From: an uncultured Acidimicrobiales bacterium
Lineage (GTDB): Bacteria; Actinomycetota; Acidimicrobiia; Acidimicrobiales; SZUA-35
NCBI GenBank assembly: GCA_938009905.1
Contig: CALLGK010000024.1
Location: forward strand, 1-55,804
DNA: 55,804 nucleotides
Direction of reading: 5' to 3'
The position numbers and the translations under genes are program-made. Positions 39,873-49,557 of the stretch are shown here, piece by piece (the first letter of the stretch is position 1; the number at the start of each line of letters is the position of its first letter). The notes below the pieces were generated by a model. That model was not told the origin of the DNA. It saw only the letters and a list, made by a program, of their open reading frames with translations, and searched no databases.

Positions 39873-40822
39873 CCCGATTGCTCACCGTCGGTGCGGCCCA
39901 GCTTGGGCCCATTGGTAAAGACGAATCGAGGGCCAGCGTTGTTGGGCGCTTGATCGATCTGCTGCAGCAGGGAGCCGCCGCCAGCTGCGAGCTTGTCGTG
40001 TTTCCCGAGTTGGCGCTCACCACGTTCTTTCCCCGCTGGTTCACCGAAGACATTTCGGGTCACGACCACTACTACGAAACATCGATGCCGGGGCCAGAAA
40101 CGCAGCCGCTCTTCGACGAAGCGAAGAAGCTCGGCATCGGGTTTGCCCTTGGCTACGCCGAACTCACCGACAAGGGTGAGCGGTTCAACACGACGATTCT
40201 GGTTGAACGCGACGGCTCAACGGTTGGCACGTTTCGCAAGGTCCACATTCCCGGCCACGAAGACGACGAACCATGGCGCCCGTTCCAGCATCTCGAACGG
40301 CGCTACTTCGCCGAGTCAGATGAGGGCTTCCCGGTGTGGCGCAGCTTCGACGGCATCGTCGGCATGGCCACCTGCAACGATCGACGCTGGCCCGAGACCT
40401 ATCGCGAGATGGGCCTCCAGGGCGTTGAGATGATCCTGATCGGCTACAACACGCCGATCCACTACGCGCCAGACCCGGGCCAGAACGCGCTGCAAGGGTT
40501 CCACAATCACCTCTGCATGCAGGCCGGCGCCTATCAAAACGGCACGTGGGTGATCGGCGTCGCAAAGGGCGGCACAGAAGAAGGTGTCGAGTCGTTGGCC
40601 CAGTCGGCCATCATCGCTCCGTCCGGCCAGATCGTGGCTCAGGCCGTGACCACGGGCGACGAGCTCATCTCGGCCACCTGCGATCTCGACTGGTGCCGGC
40701 ACTACAAAGAGACCTTGTTTGACTTCGCTCGCTATCGGCGGCCAGAGGTTTATCAGCGCATCACCAATCAGAAGGGCGTGATCGAGCCTCCCGCGGCTCC
40801 CGCCTTGGGAGACCAGTCATGA
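39869..40822 (+). CDS. N-carbamoyl-D-amino-acid hydrolase (nitrilase superfamily)
   Basis: The 317 aa follow the D-carbamoylase pattern closely along their length (LLTVGAAQLGPIGKDESRAS, FPELALTTFFPRWF, FQHLERRYF, SFHHLLSMQ-type FHNHLCMQAGAYQNGTW). The catalytic triad is E47 (FPELAL), K124 (FRKVHIPGH) and C169 (MATCNDRRWPE). The family hydrolyses N-carbamoyl-D-amino acids to D-amino acid, CO2 and ammonia; related enzymes act on 3-ureidopropionate. It overlaps both neighbours by ATGA. Together with the L-type enzyme upstream, the operon can open both stereo-series of ureides. Confidence 0.9.
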   Translation: MTRLLTVGAAQLGPIGKDESRASVVGRLIDLLQQGAAASCELVVFPELALTTFFPRWFTEDISGHDHYYETSMPGPETQPLFDEAKKLGIGFALGYAELTDKGERFNTTILVERDGSTVGTFRKVHIPGHEDDEPWRPFQHLERRYFAESDEGFPVWRSFDGIVGMATCNDRRWPETYREMGLQGVEMILIGYNTPIHYAPDPGQNALQGFHNHLCMQAGAYQNGTWVIGVAKGGTEEGVESLAQSAIIAPSGQIVAQAVTTGDELISATCDLDWCRHYKETLFDFARYRRPEVYQRITNQKGVIEPPAAPALGDQS

Positions 40823-43464
40823 CCAGCTTCAGTCTCAACGGCGAAGCCACAAGCGCCTCGGCCAGCCACGAGCACCTGCTCGCTGCGCTACGCGACGAGC
40901 TCGGCGTGTTCTCGCCCAAAGACGGCTGCTCCCCCACCGGCCAATGCGGGTGTTGCACCGTGCTGGTGGACGGCAAAGCTCGGGTGGCCTGCCAAACCTC
41001 GATGGAAAAGACCGAGGGAGCCGAGGTTGTCACCCTCGAAGGTCTCGCCGACGACGAGCGCGATCGCATGGCTACGGCCTTCGCCGCCTTCGGCGCCCTG
41101 CAATGTGGATTCTGCACTCCCGGCATCGTGATGCGCACCAAGGCCATGCTCGACAAGAACGCGCAACCCGATGGCTCAAACAAGCTCACGCGTGAGTCTG
41201 CGGCCCGTCTGCTCGGCGGCAACCTGTGTCGCTGCACCGGCTACACGAAGATCCTCGACGCCGTTGAGGCCTTGGCGGCCAACGAGGTACCGGTTGCCAT
41301 CAACCCGAAGGGCGTCGGCACGCGAGGCATCAAGTACGAAGGCCGCGAGCTCACCCTCGGCGACCGCCCGTTTATCGACGACATGGTTCCCGCCAACCTG
41401 GCCCACGGCGCCTTCAAGCTCAGCGATCACGCCCGGGCCAACATCACCGCCATCGATACCTCGGCAGCTGTTGCCGTCCCGGGCGTCGTTGCTGTCTTTA
41501 CTGCGGCAGACGTGCCGGGTGAGCTTCGCTCTGGGCTCATTCACAAAGACTGGCCGATCTTCATTCCCGTTGGTGGCCGCACCAGCTACCTGGGCGATGT
41601 GCTTGCGATGGTGGTGGCCGAAGATCGTCCGACCGCTCGCAAGGCCGCGCAACTTGTCGAGATCACCTACGACGTGCTCACGCCGATGACGAACCCAGCC
41701 GAGGCCGTTGCGAGCAGCGAAGACGCAGTGTGGACCCTTGATGGCAACGTGCTCTCGACCAGCACTTACAGCCGTGGCGACATCGAAGCCGGTCTCGCCA
41801 ACGCAGCGCACGTCGTCACCGAGACGTTCCAGACCCAACGCATCGATCACGCCTTTGTTGAACCAGAGTCGACGCTTGCCGTGCCCGTTCCCGCTGGTGC
41901 TCCCCTGCCGCTGACCAACGGCGACACGGCGGGAGACGCGGTCGACTTCGATCGGCTCATGGTGTACTCGGGCGGCCAAGGCATCTGGGACGACCGAAAT
42001 GACATCGCCCGCATACTCGACATCGAACCACAGACCGTCGTCACCGAGCTGGTGAGCAACGGCGGTGCCTTCGGTGGCAAAGAAGACATGTCGAACCAGG
42101 GCCAGACGGCGCTCGCATCGTGGCTGCTTGGCCGGCCGGTGAAGACGACCTTCTCCCGCGAAGAGTCATTCCTCGTGCACACCAAGCGCCACCCCATCCG
42201 CATGACCTACGAAGCAGGCTGTGACACAGACGGCAAGCTCGTGGCCCTCCGAGTTCGGATGCTTGGCGACTCTGGCCCGTACGCCTCCGTAGGCATGAAG
42301 GTGCTCGAACGAGCAGCCGGTCACGCCTCTGGCCCCTACGTGTGCCCCAACATCGACGTTGAAGCCATCGCCGCCCGCACCAACAACTCGGTGTGTGGCG
42401 CCTTTCGCGGGTTCGGCGCCAACCAAGCCCAGTTCGCCATGGAAGGCGTCATGGATCGGCTCGCCGCCGCCGTGGGCATCAGCGGCTGGGAGATGCGGAA
42501 CCGAAATGTGATCTCACCCGGTGTCGTCTGGGGCCCAGGCCAGCTCATGGACGACGGATGTCTTGGCGCTCAGGCTTGTCTTGATGCCGTGAAGCCGGCC
42601 TACGACGAAGCCGTTGCCGCCGGCAAAGCCGTTGGTCTCGGCCTCGGGCTCAAGAACTCGGGTTTGGGCAATGGCTTCAAAGAGATCGCCAAGGCTGTCG
42701 TGCACTTCCGCCAAGACGGCAAGGTCGAGGTTCGCCACTGCTGGACCGAGATGGGCCAGGGCATCCACACGGTCGCCTTGCAGGTGGCCGTCGAAGAGCT
42801 CGGAGTCCACGCCGAGCAGATCGAGGTCATCGTCGACTCAACCCGCGAGCTCGGCGCCGGTCAGACCACCGGCAGCCGAGGCACGCTGATGGGAGCAGGC
42901 TCGGTTGCCGATGCCTGCCGCAAGGCCGTCGCAGATGGTTGCAAGGTGGGTGTCGACTACGAGGGTGAATACCGAGTCGACTGGACCAACTCGCTCAACG
43001 AAGGTCTCGAGAACCCCATCATCCACTCGACCTTTGGTTACGCCGCACAGATGATCGTGATGGATCCGGAGTCTGGCGAGATCGACAAGGTCGTGGCAGC
43101 TCACGACGTTGGCAAGGCCGTCAATCCGTTGCTGTGCGAGGGCCAGGTTGAAGGTGCTGTCCACATGGGCCTGGGCTACGCCATGACCGAGGGTTTCCCG
43201 TGTGATCCAGACGGCAAGCCGCTCAACGACACCCTCAGAAGCCTCGACATCATCCGTCCGAAAGACATGCCAGACGTTGATGTGATTCTCGTGGAGTCAC
43301 CAGAGCCCAACTCGCCATACGGCATCAAAGGCGTCGGCGAAATCGGCCTTGTGCCAACCGCCGGGGCCGTGGCCGCAGCGATGCAGGCACGCGACGGCGA
43401 GTGGCGTACCGAACTTCCACTCGTTAACGAAAAGAACCGGGAACGGGCCTCAGCCTGGCAATAG
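40819..43464 (+). CDS. Molybdenum hydroxylase with fused [2Fe-2S] domain, XdhD-like
   Basis: The 881 aa fuse the small iron-sulfur subunit to the large molybdopterin subunit. The first cluster uses C37, C43, C46 and C58; the second uses CGFC and CRC motifs before about residue 145. The molybdenum part has GGAFGGKEDMSNQGQ, FRGFGANQAQFAMEG, EMGQGIHTVALQ and the active-site Glu in IKGVGEIGLVPTAGA. The FAD subunit or domain is absent, as in E. coli XdhD. It probably hydroxylates a purine or related N-heterocycle. Its start overlaps the carbamoylase stop by ATGA. Confidence 0.9.
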   Translation: MTSFSLNGEATSASASHEHLLAALRDELGVFSPKDGCSPTGQCGCCTVLVDGKARVACQTSMEKTEGAEVVTLEGLADDERDRMATAFAAFGALQCGFCTPGIVMRTKAMLDKNAQPDGSNKLTRESAARLLGGNLCRCTGYTKILDAVEALAANEVPVAINPKGVGTRGIKYEGRELTLGDRPFIDDMVPANLAHGAFKLSDHARANITAIDTSAAVAVPGVVAVFTAADVPGELRSGLIHKDWPIFIPVGGRTSYLGDVLAMVVAEDRPTARKAAQLVEITYDVLTPMTNPAEAVASSEDAVWTLDGNVLSTSTYSRGDIEAGLANAAHVVTETFQTQRIDHAFVEPESTLAVPVPAGAPLPLTNGDTAGDAVDFDRLMVYSGGQGIWDDRNDIARILDIEPQTVVTELVSNGGAFGGKEDMSNQGQTALASWLLGRPVKTTFSREESFLVHTKRHPIRMTYEAGCDTDGKLVALRVRMLGDSGPYASVGMKVLERAAGHASGPYVCPNIDVEAIAARTNNSVCGAFRGFGANQAQFAMEGVMDRLAAAVGISGWEMRNRNVISPGVVWGPGQLMDDGCLGAQACLDAVKPAYDEAVAAGKAVGLGLGLKNSGLGNGFKEIAKAVVHFRQDGKVEVRHCWTEMGQGIHTVALQVAVEELGVHAEQIEVIVDSTRELGAGQTTGSRGTLMGAGSVADACRKAVADGCKVGVDYEGEYRVDWTNSLNEGLENPIIHSTFGYAAQMIVMDPESGEIDKVVAAHDVGKAVNPLLCEGQVEGAVHMGLGYAMTEGFPCDPDGKPLNDTLRSLDIIRPKDMPDVDVILVESPEPNSPYGIKGVGEIGLVPTAGAVAAAMQARDGEWRTELPLVNEKNRERASAWQ

Positions 43465-43476
43465 CTGGCCGTTCGG

Positions 43477-43968
43477 TCAGCCGGTGGTGTCGGCCGTCTC
43501 GAACCGACGGCGAGAAACAAGAAGAACCGCCAGTCCTGCGGCCACGAGTGACACGCCGACGGTGGTGATCCACAAGGTGGCGCCTGTTCTCGGCAGTTCT
43601 TGAAGGGCCTCCGTCTCTTCGCTGACGAAGGTGAGACGCACGTAGCTGATGGCCTGACCGATCTCTTCCTCGCTCAGCCCTTCGCCGAAGGCCGGCATGC
43701 CGCCCTTTCCGTTCGTGACACTGTCAACGTGGACGGACCGGGAGGCTTCAGCGGCAACATCAAGCAACGGCCGACCGCGCTCAGAGCCTTCACCGTCTGC
43801 GCCGTGACAACCGGCGCACGACGATTCGTACACCGCCATGCCAGCTTCCACCTGAGCTGGATCGTCTGCGTCTTCCTGAGCACCGGCGGTACCAGCCCCG
43901 AAGATCGCAAAGGTCATCACCATGACGGCGACGACTGCTGGCCAAAGAACTCGCATCGTACGTTGCAT
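43477..43968 (-). CDS. Monoheme cytochrome c with LPXTG cell-wall sorting signal
   Basis: The 163 aa start with a signal peptide (about 1-31). A class I cytochrome c domain has the heme site C51-A-G-C54-H55 and the axial Met candidate M91 in GKGGMPAFG. The C-terminus has LPRTG (125-129), a hydrophobic stretch and the basic RRR, the classical sortase sorting signal. The protein should thus be covalently tied to peptidoglycan outside the membrane. It converges with the XdhD-like gene (12 nt between stops). Electron partners are unknown. Confidence 0.88.
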   Translation of the reverse strand: MQRTMRVLWPAVVAVMVMTFAIFGAGTAGAQEDADDPAQVEAGMAVYESSCAGCHGADGEGSERGRPLLDVAAEASRSVHVDSVTNGKGGMPAFGEGLSEEEIGQAISYVRLTFVSEETEALQELPRTGATLWITTVGVSLVAAGLAVLLVSRRRFETADTTG

Positions 43969-44054
43969 CTTGTTTCCCCCGAGGTGACGTTGAACGCACC
44001 GTGCTCATCGAACGAACCGTTCTCGTCGGTCGTGCTGCTACCTACCTGCCCATG

Positions 44055-44086
44055 CGTTGCTTAAATTTTTAAACACGTTAGCAACG
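44055..44086. promoter_or_regulatory. AT-rich palindrome inside an inverted repeat upstream of the cytochrome c gene
   Basis: CGTTGCT (44055-44061) and AGCAACG (44080-44086) flank TTAAATTTTTAA (44061-44072), an almost perfect 5-2-5 palindrome. It lies in the 123-bp gap between the MarR gene and the cytochrome c gene. It may be an operator for the adjacent MarR protein, or the terminator of marR (hairpin plus T-run). Confidence 0.4.
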
Positions 44087-44091
44087 GGGCG

Positions 44092-44619
44092 CTATCGAGG
44101 CAAGCCATCTGGGCCGAGAGGACACGACTCGATGGCACAGGCGTCGCTTCCTCTGTGCAGGCGAAGGTGATCAGCAACCTCGCCAAGGGCCGCGGCCACG
44201 ACGTCCCGACGGTCGGTTCCGACGCGATCGAGAAGCAGCTTCCGAACCAGCTCCGCGTGCGGTTCCGACGCTGACGCCAGCGCCGCCTGACCATCAGCGG
44301 TCAAGGTTGCGTCGATCCCACGATTGTCGCTCGACGACCGCTCACGGGTCACCCACCCTCGCTTCTCGAGACGCTCAACCGTCTGGGTGACCAGTGGCCC
44401 TGAGGCCGCAATCTGGCGAGCAAGCTCTGACATCCGCATGCGACCAGAGGCACCGTCCAGACGCACGAGCACCTCGTACTCGCGGTGCGACATCCCCTGA
44501 TTGGCCACGAGATCAGCGGCCAGCGCCTGCTCAATCATGCGCCCGGCGTCGAGAAAGCTTGTCCACAACCGAAGTTCAACCGGGCTGAGGTGACGTCCGG
44601 TTCCCGAAAGGTCGCTCAT
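44092..44619 (-). CDS. MarR-family transcriptional regulator
   Basis: The 175 aa have the winged-helix segment MSHREYEVLVRLDGASGRMRMSELARQ, then VTQTVERLEKRGWVTRERSSSDNRGIDATLTADG, the family pattern with the D-R wing. The start at 44619 fits the family length; the much longer ORF upstream runs antisense through the PLP gene. It is divergent from the PLP enzyme gene with a 12-bp perfect palindrome between them and lies upstream of cytochrome c on the same strand. Targets are likely among these neighbours. Confidence 0.88.
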   Translation of the reverse strand: MSDLSGTGRHLSPVELRLWTSFLDAGRMIEQALAADLVANQGMSHREYEVLVRLDGASGRMRMSELARQIAASGPLVTQTVERLEKRGWVTRERSSSDNRGIDATLTADGQAALASASEPHAELVRKLLLDRVGTDRRDVVAAALGEVADHLRLHRGSDACAIESCPLGPDGLPR

Positions 44620-44685
44620 CGGATGCTCGTGAGCCTTACTAGATCGCCCTGATGCCTCATGAAGCGAAGTGTACGAACAGAGCCG

Positions 44686-44697
44686 CATGCCGGCATG
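44686..44697. promoter_or_regulatory. Perfect 12-bp palindrome between marR and the PLP enzyme gene
   Basis: CATGCCGGCATG lies near the middle of the 118-bp divergent intergenic region. MarR proteins bind short palindromes of this kind in divergent promoters, so it is a candidate autoregulatory operator. No -35/-10 pair was identified around it. Confidence 0.4.
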
Positions 44698-44737
44698 AAC
44701 GATGGGCGGCGGTTCGAGTCGCGATAGAACTGCACGT

Positions 44738-46291
<1,554 letters not shown>

Positions 46292-46304
46292 GCCTGGTGC
46301 TCTC

Positions 46305-46364
46305 ACAACCGTTCTCTCAGGTCTGTTCTTTCCAGCGAGTCTGGGAGCGGAGTTTTCCGGTTGT
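46305..46364 (+). terminator. Extended hairpin after the PLP enzyme gene
   Basis: ACAACCG (46305-46311) pairs with CGGTTGT (46358-46364), and CTCTCAG with CTGGGAG inside (one G-T pair), starting 14 nt after the stop. A TTTAG follows. It is probably the transcription end of the PLP gene before the DUF3179 gene. Confidence 0.5.
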
Positions 46365-46411
46365 TTAGATCAGAAACGAATAGCCGGTGTCCGTTGCCGG
46401 TTGACTGAGTC

Positions 46412-47935
46412 ATGCGCGCTCGACTTATCTCACTTGGCTTGGCCAGTGCCCTCGTGGCTAGTGCCTGCACCGCGGAATCACGATCCAACGAAGAGATCGA
46501 CGTCGACAACGACGCAAGCGCGCAAGAAGACGCCGAGTCGACTGATTCTGACGAAGAGTCAAACGACAGCGGTGACACAGACAGCACCCCGGAGTCCGAT
46601 GAATCTGGTGACGACGACTCTGGTGATGACGACGGGGCATCGAACCAGTCGGACGTCACCCAGACCGTCGACTTTGGCGAACCACCACCCATCCCCGATG
46701 GTCCACTCGACGAACTGACGATGGACGCGGTCGACACGCTGCTTGGCGAGCGCTTCATCAACGGCGTGTTCGACGAGGGTTCTGTGCTGGCCATCCAACA
46801 TCTCGGCACCACAGAAGACCCTCGAGTGGCCTGGTGGCTGAGTGACCTTCTCCGTATTGCGCAAGACCCTCAGGTCTCGAACGAACTCATGATGGCCGCA
46901 ACCAACGTCATGGGCATTGAGCCCGTGCCGTTCCAGCCGTGGGACTACGTGACGAGCCACCTCATGGCGTGGGACGTGCCGCCACCGCCCGAGTACCTCA
47001 CGTACAAGCAGAACATCTACGAGTTCATCGTCCCGGCGTGGGACCCGTTCTTTGACGACGATGCCGACATCGATTGGCGGTTCCTCTCGTGGGGCGGCGT
47101 TGGCATCGACGACCGACCGTTTGATCAGACTGACCTGCCCTGCAACTGCATCCCCGCAGCAGACAACCCACCCGTGACCGACGCCGATGGTGCCGACTAT
47201 CTCACCGACGACGCCGTGGTGTTTGGCGTAGTGATCAATGGCGAGGCCCGGGCCTATCCCCGCTCAACGATGGAAGTACGCGAGATGGTCAACGACACGC
47301 TCGGCGGTCGCGACATCGGAATGCCCTACTGCACACTCTGCGGATCAGCTCAGGTCTACTTCACCGATGAAGTTCCCGAGGGAGTCGAGCGTCCCGTGCT
47401 TCGCACGTCTGGTCTGCTCATTCGCTCGAACAAGGTGATGTTCGACGTCAATACGTTCTCGGTGTTCGACACGTTCCTGGGCACGGCCGTCAGCGGCCCG
47501 CTGGCCGAACAAGGCATCGTGTTGCCCCAAGCCGGCGTCATCACCACCACATGGGGACAGTGGAAGGACGACCACCCAGACACCACCGTGCTCGCCGAGA
47601 GCGTGGCCAACGGACGCCCAGACTCCGACCTTCGCAACACTCGTGACGCCAACGGCCCGATCTTCCCGATCGGCGAAGTCGACGATCGCCTCCCCGTGCA
47701 GGAAGACGTCATCGGCGTCACGGGCGAATCAGGAACCCCCATCGCCTTCCAGGTGACCAAGGCCATCGAGGTGCTCGAGGCCGGCGGCTCGGTCGAGGTC
47801 GACGGCATCATCCTTGAGCTCGACGGCGGCGGCGTGCGAGCGGTCGATGCCGACGGCAATGACGTCGGCGCCCACCAAGCGTTCTGGTTCGCCTGGTCAC
47901 AGTTCCAGCCAGACACCGAACTCTGGGTCGGCTGA
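46412..47935 (+). CDS. DUF3179-domain lipoprotein
   Basis: The 507 aa begin with a lipoprotein signal (lipobox ASAC, Cys19). A strongly acidic Asp/Ser/Glu linker (about 24-75) leads into a folded part. DUF3179 features are VINGEARAYPRSTMEVREMVND, MPYCTLCGSAQVYF and LRTSGLLIRSNKVMFD. The YCTLCGSA Cys pair is the family hallmark and may bind metal or heme; the function is not known. It is transcribed alone, flanked by hairpins on both sides. Confidence 0.85.
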   Translation: MRARLISLGLASALVASACTAESRSNEEIDVDNDASAQEDAESTDSDEESNDSGDTDSTPESDESGDDDSGDDDGASNQSDVTQTVDFGEPPPIPDGPLDELTMDAVDTLLGERFINGVFDEGSVLAIQHLGTTEDPRVAWWLSDLLRIAQDPQVSNELMMAATNVMGIEPVPFQPWDYVTSHLMAWDVPPPPEYLTYKQNIYEFIVPAWDPFFDDDADIDWRFLSWGGVGIDDRPFDQTDLPCNCIPAADNPPVTDADGADYLTDDAVVFGVVINGEARAYPRSTMEVREMVNDTLGGRDIGMPYCTLCGSAQVYFTDEVPEGVERPVLRTSGLLIRSNKVMFDVNTFSVFDTFLGTAVSGPLAEQGIVLPQAGVITTTWGQWKDDHPDTTVLAESVANGRPDSDLRNTRDANGPIFPIGEVDDRLPVQEDVIGVTGESGTPIAFQVTKAIEVLEAGGSVEVDGIILELDGGGVRAVDADGNDVGAHQAFWFAWSQFQPDTELWVG

Positions 47936-47942
47936 ACCGAGC

Positions 47943-47991
47943 GTTCTCGGATCGTTTTCGGTTGCCTGACAACCGGTTTCGCGCCGAGAAC
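47943..47991. terminator. Nested bidirectional hairpin between convergent genes
   Basis: Outer arms GTTCTCGG (47943-47950) and CCGAGAAC (47984-47991) enclose CGGTTG/CAACCG (47959-47964 and 47970-47975) with a 5-nt loop. It sits between the convergent stops at 47935 and 48015, so it can serve both strands. Confidence 0.6.
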
Positions 47992-48014
47992 AGGGTTGGG
48001 AGGGTAGTTGCCCG

Positions 48015-48533
48015 CTAGTTGGTGCCGGTTTCGTAGGTGTAGCTGAGCGTGGCGCTGCGGTACTCCGCTGTCACCTTCCAGCAGCCAGGGGTCTCGGGAT
48101 CTCGTCCGTTGACGATGAACGAGCCAGAGTCCGCAGATTCGCCGTGCGTCCCAGGAGCCGCGAACACCACGGGCGCTGCGTGGGAGTTCAGCCGTTCGTA
48201 GGTGACCGAGAGCTCTGGCATCGGCTCTGCCTCGGCACCCTCGAAGTTCTCACTCCACCAAATGCTCTTCCGAAGTTCGTAGGAACCGTCCGTTGGCAGA
48301 ATCGTCCAGAGATCTGCTGTGCCAAACCAGGCGACGTCGTCCCCCGGCGGGGTTGCCGGATGGTTCGGGCCAGGCGTAAACGGCGAATCAGCGACGTCGG
48401 TGATGGGGCAGCCGCTCGGGCTGACATCTGAACACGAGACGGTGGCCACAAGTACGACAGCGCTCACCACGCACCCACCAACTCTTGATGAGCCCCATCG
48501 CGACCCGAAAAGCGAAGTCGTCCGATCCTTCAC
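48015..48533 (-). CDS. Small putative lipoprotein of unknown function
   Basis: The 172 aa start at a GTG overlapping the azlD stop (GTGA), so it closes the bcp operon. An N-terminal basic stretch and a hydrophobic helix end in TVSCSD, a plausible lipobox. The rest is polar with WWSENFEG and a C-terminal FIVNGRDPETPGCWKVTAEY segment, an Ig-like feel but no family I recognise. Trp and Cys residues suggest a folded extracytoplasmic domain. Earlier in-frame starts lie within azlD and were rejected. Confidence 0.7.
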   Translation of the reverse strand: MKDRTTSLFGSRWGSSRVGGCVVSAVVLVATVSCSDVSPSGCPITDVADSPFTPGPNHPATPPGDDVAWFGTADLWTILPTDGSYELRKSIWWSENFEGAEAEPMPELSVTYERLNSHAAPVVFAAPGTHGESADSGSFIVNGRDPETPGCWKVTAEYRSATLSYTYETGTN

Positions 48534-48835
48534 AGCAATCGCCTCATCCCAGCCGTGACAATGGCAGCCACAAGCACCGTGATCAACATCGGGAGTTTGC
48601 GCCAGGCGCACAACGCAGCTGCTCCCACACCAACCGCCCTGGCGTCGAGCTCGATCTCACGAGACGACGTGAAGGTCTGCAGCACCACAACCGCCGCGAT
48701 GATGGCAAGCGGCACGTGCTGCAACACGGCCCGCCATCGTTCGTTCACTCGGCCTGTATCGATGACAAGAGCGCCAAGCGCGCGTTGTCCGTATACGCCA
48801 ACTGCCAGGGCGCCGACAACGAACCACGTCAGCAT
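48530..48835 (-). CDS. azlD: AzlD-family branched-chain amino acid exporter small subunit
   Basis: This 101-aa protein with about three to four hydrophobic segments (LTWFVVGALAVGVYGQRA, VPLAIIAAVVVLQTF, LITVLVAAIVTAG) has the LCAWRKLPML segment characteristic of AzlD. AzlC and AzlD together form a branched-chain amino acid exporter. Start 48835 overlaps the azlC stop by one base; the longer in-frame ORF to 49003 would run through azlC. The following lipoprotein is coupled by GTGA. Confidence 0.85.
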   Translation of the reverse strand: MLTWFVVGALAVGVYGQRALGALVIDTGRVNERWRAVLQHVPLAIIAAVVVLQTFTSSREIELDARAVGVGAAALCAWRKLPMLITVLVAAIVTAGMRRLL

Positions 48836-49557
48836 CAGCGCGCCTCCACCCCGGTTGCTTCGGTTGATCGCAACACGAGCAGGCTGGCGGCTGCGGCGGC
48901 CAGTACCGGGACCCCTCCTGGAGCGAACTCGACGAGCACGAGCGCGATCAGAGCTGCCAGCGCAGCAATCGCAACACCCCGGCGAGAGTTCAGCTGCGAC
49001 CAAATGATCGCGACGAGCATGGCGGGGAGCACCGCGTCGAGGCCAAGCGCCTGCGTGTCGCCCAAACCATCAGCCAAGAATGCACCGATCACCGAGGCCG
49101 TCCACCACGGCACGCACAGCCACAGCCCCGCCTGCACAAAGACACTGCGGGCGTTGTCGTCCGTGGCTTCGCGATTCGCCAGCGCAACGCTCGGATCAAA
49201 GGCCAGATGTGCCGCGAGCGCTTTGCGCCAGGCCTGAGGCCAGAGCCGCGGGCCAAGCACGGCGGCAAAGAGCCCGAATCGTGTCGCAACAAGCCACCCG
49301 CTGAATACTCCGGCGAGCGTCGATCCGCCCGACGCCGTGACCGCGGCGTACGCCAGGGTCGAGGTTGCTGAGTTCACGATCAGCGCAGCCGCAACCATCA
49401 CGACAGGGTCGGTGCCCTGGGTGACGTGAAGGACAGACACCGCGAGCCCGGCGGTGAAGTAAGTGAAGGCCAGCGTCGCAGCCTCGCCACGACCAAACAG
49501 TTGGGCGTTCGTGTGAGCCGATGACGCATCCCCAACGTCTGTCGGCTCGTTGCTCAT
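48835..49557 (-). CDS. azlC: AzlC-family branched-chain amino acid exporter large subunit
   Basis: The 240-aa membrane protein has about seven hydrophobic segments after a polar N-terminus (1-22). NSATSTLAYAAV and VLGPRLWPQAWRKALAAHLAFDPSVALAN match the AzlC core, where the helices are re-entrant and the loop is conserved. Start overlaps the spermidine-synthase-like stop by ATGA and the stop overlaps azlD. Export of branched-chain amino acids is the known family role; it does not explain the co-operonic peroxiredoxin. Confidence 0.85.
   Translation of the reverse strand: MSNEPTDVGDASSAHTNAQLFGRGEAATLAFTYFTAGLAVSVLHVTQGTDPVVMVAAALIVNSATSTLAYAAVTASGGSTLAGVFSGWLVATRFGLFAAVLGPRLWPQAWRKALAAHLAFDPSVALANREATDDNARSVFVQAGLWLCVPWWTASVIGAFLADGLGDTQALGLDAVLPAMLVAIIWSQLNSRRGVAIAALAALIALVLVEFAPGGVPVLAAAAASLLVLRSTEATGVEAR

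Noticed and set aside
40819-43464. Selenocysteine-dependent hydroxylase
   Set aside because: No in-frame TGA occurs in the reading frame, and no selenium gene is visible.
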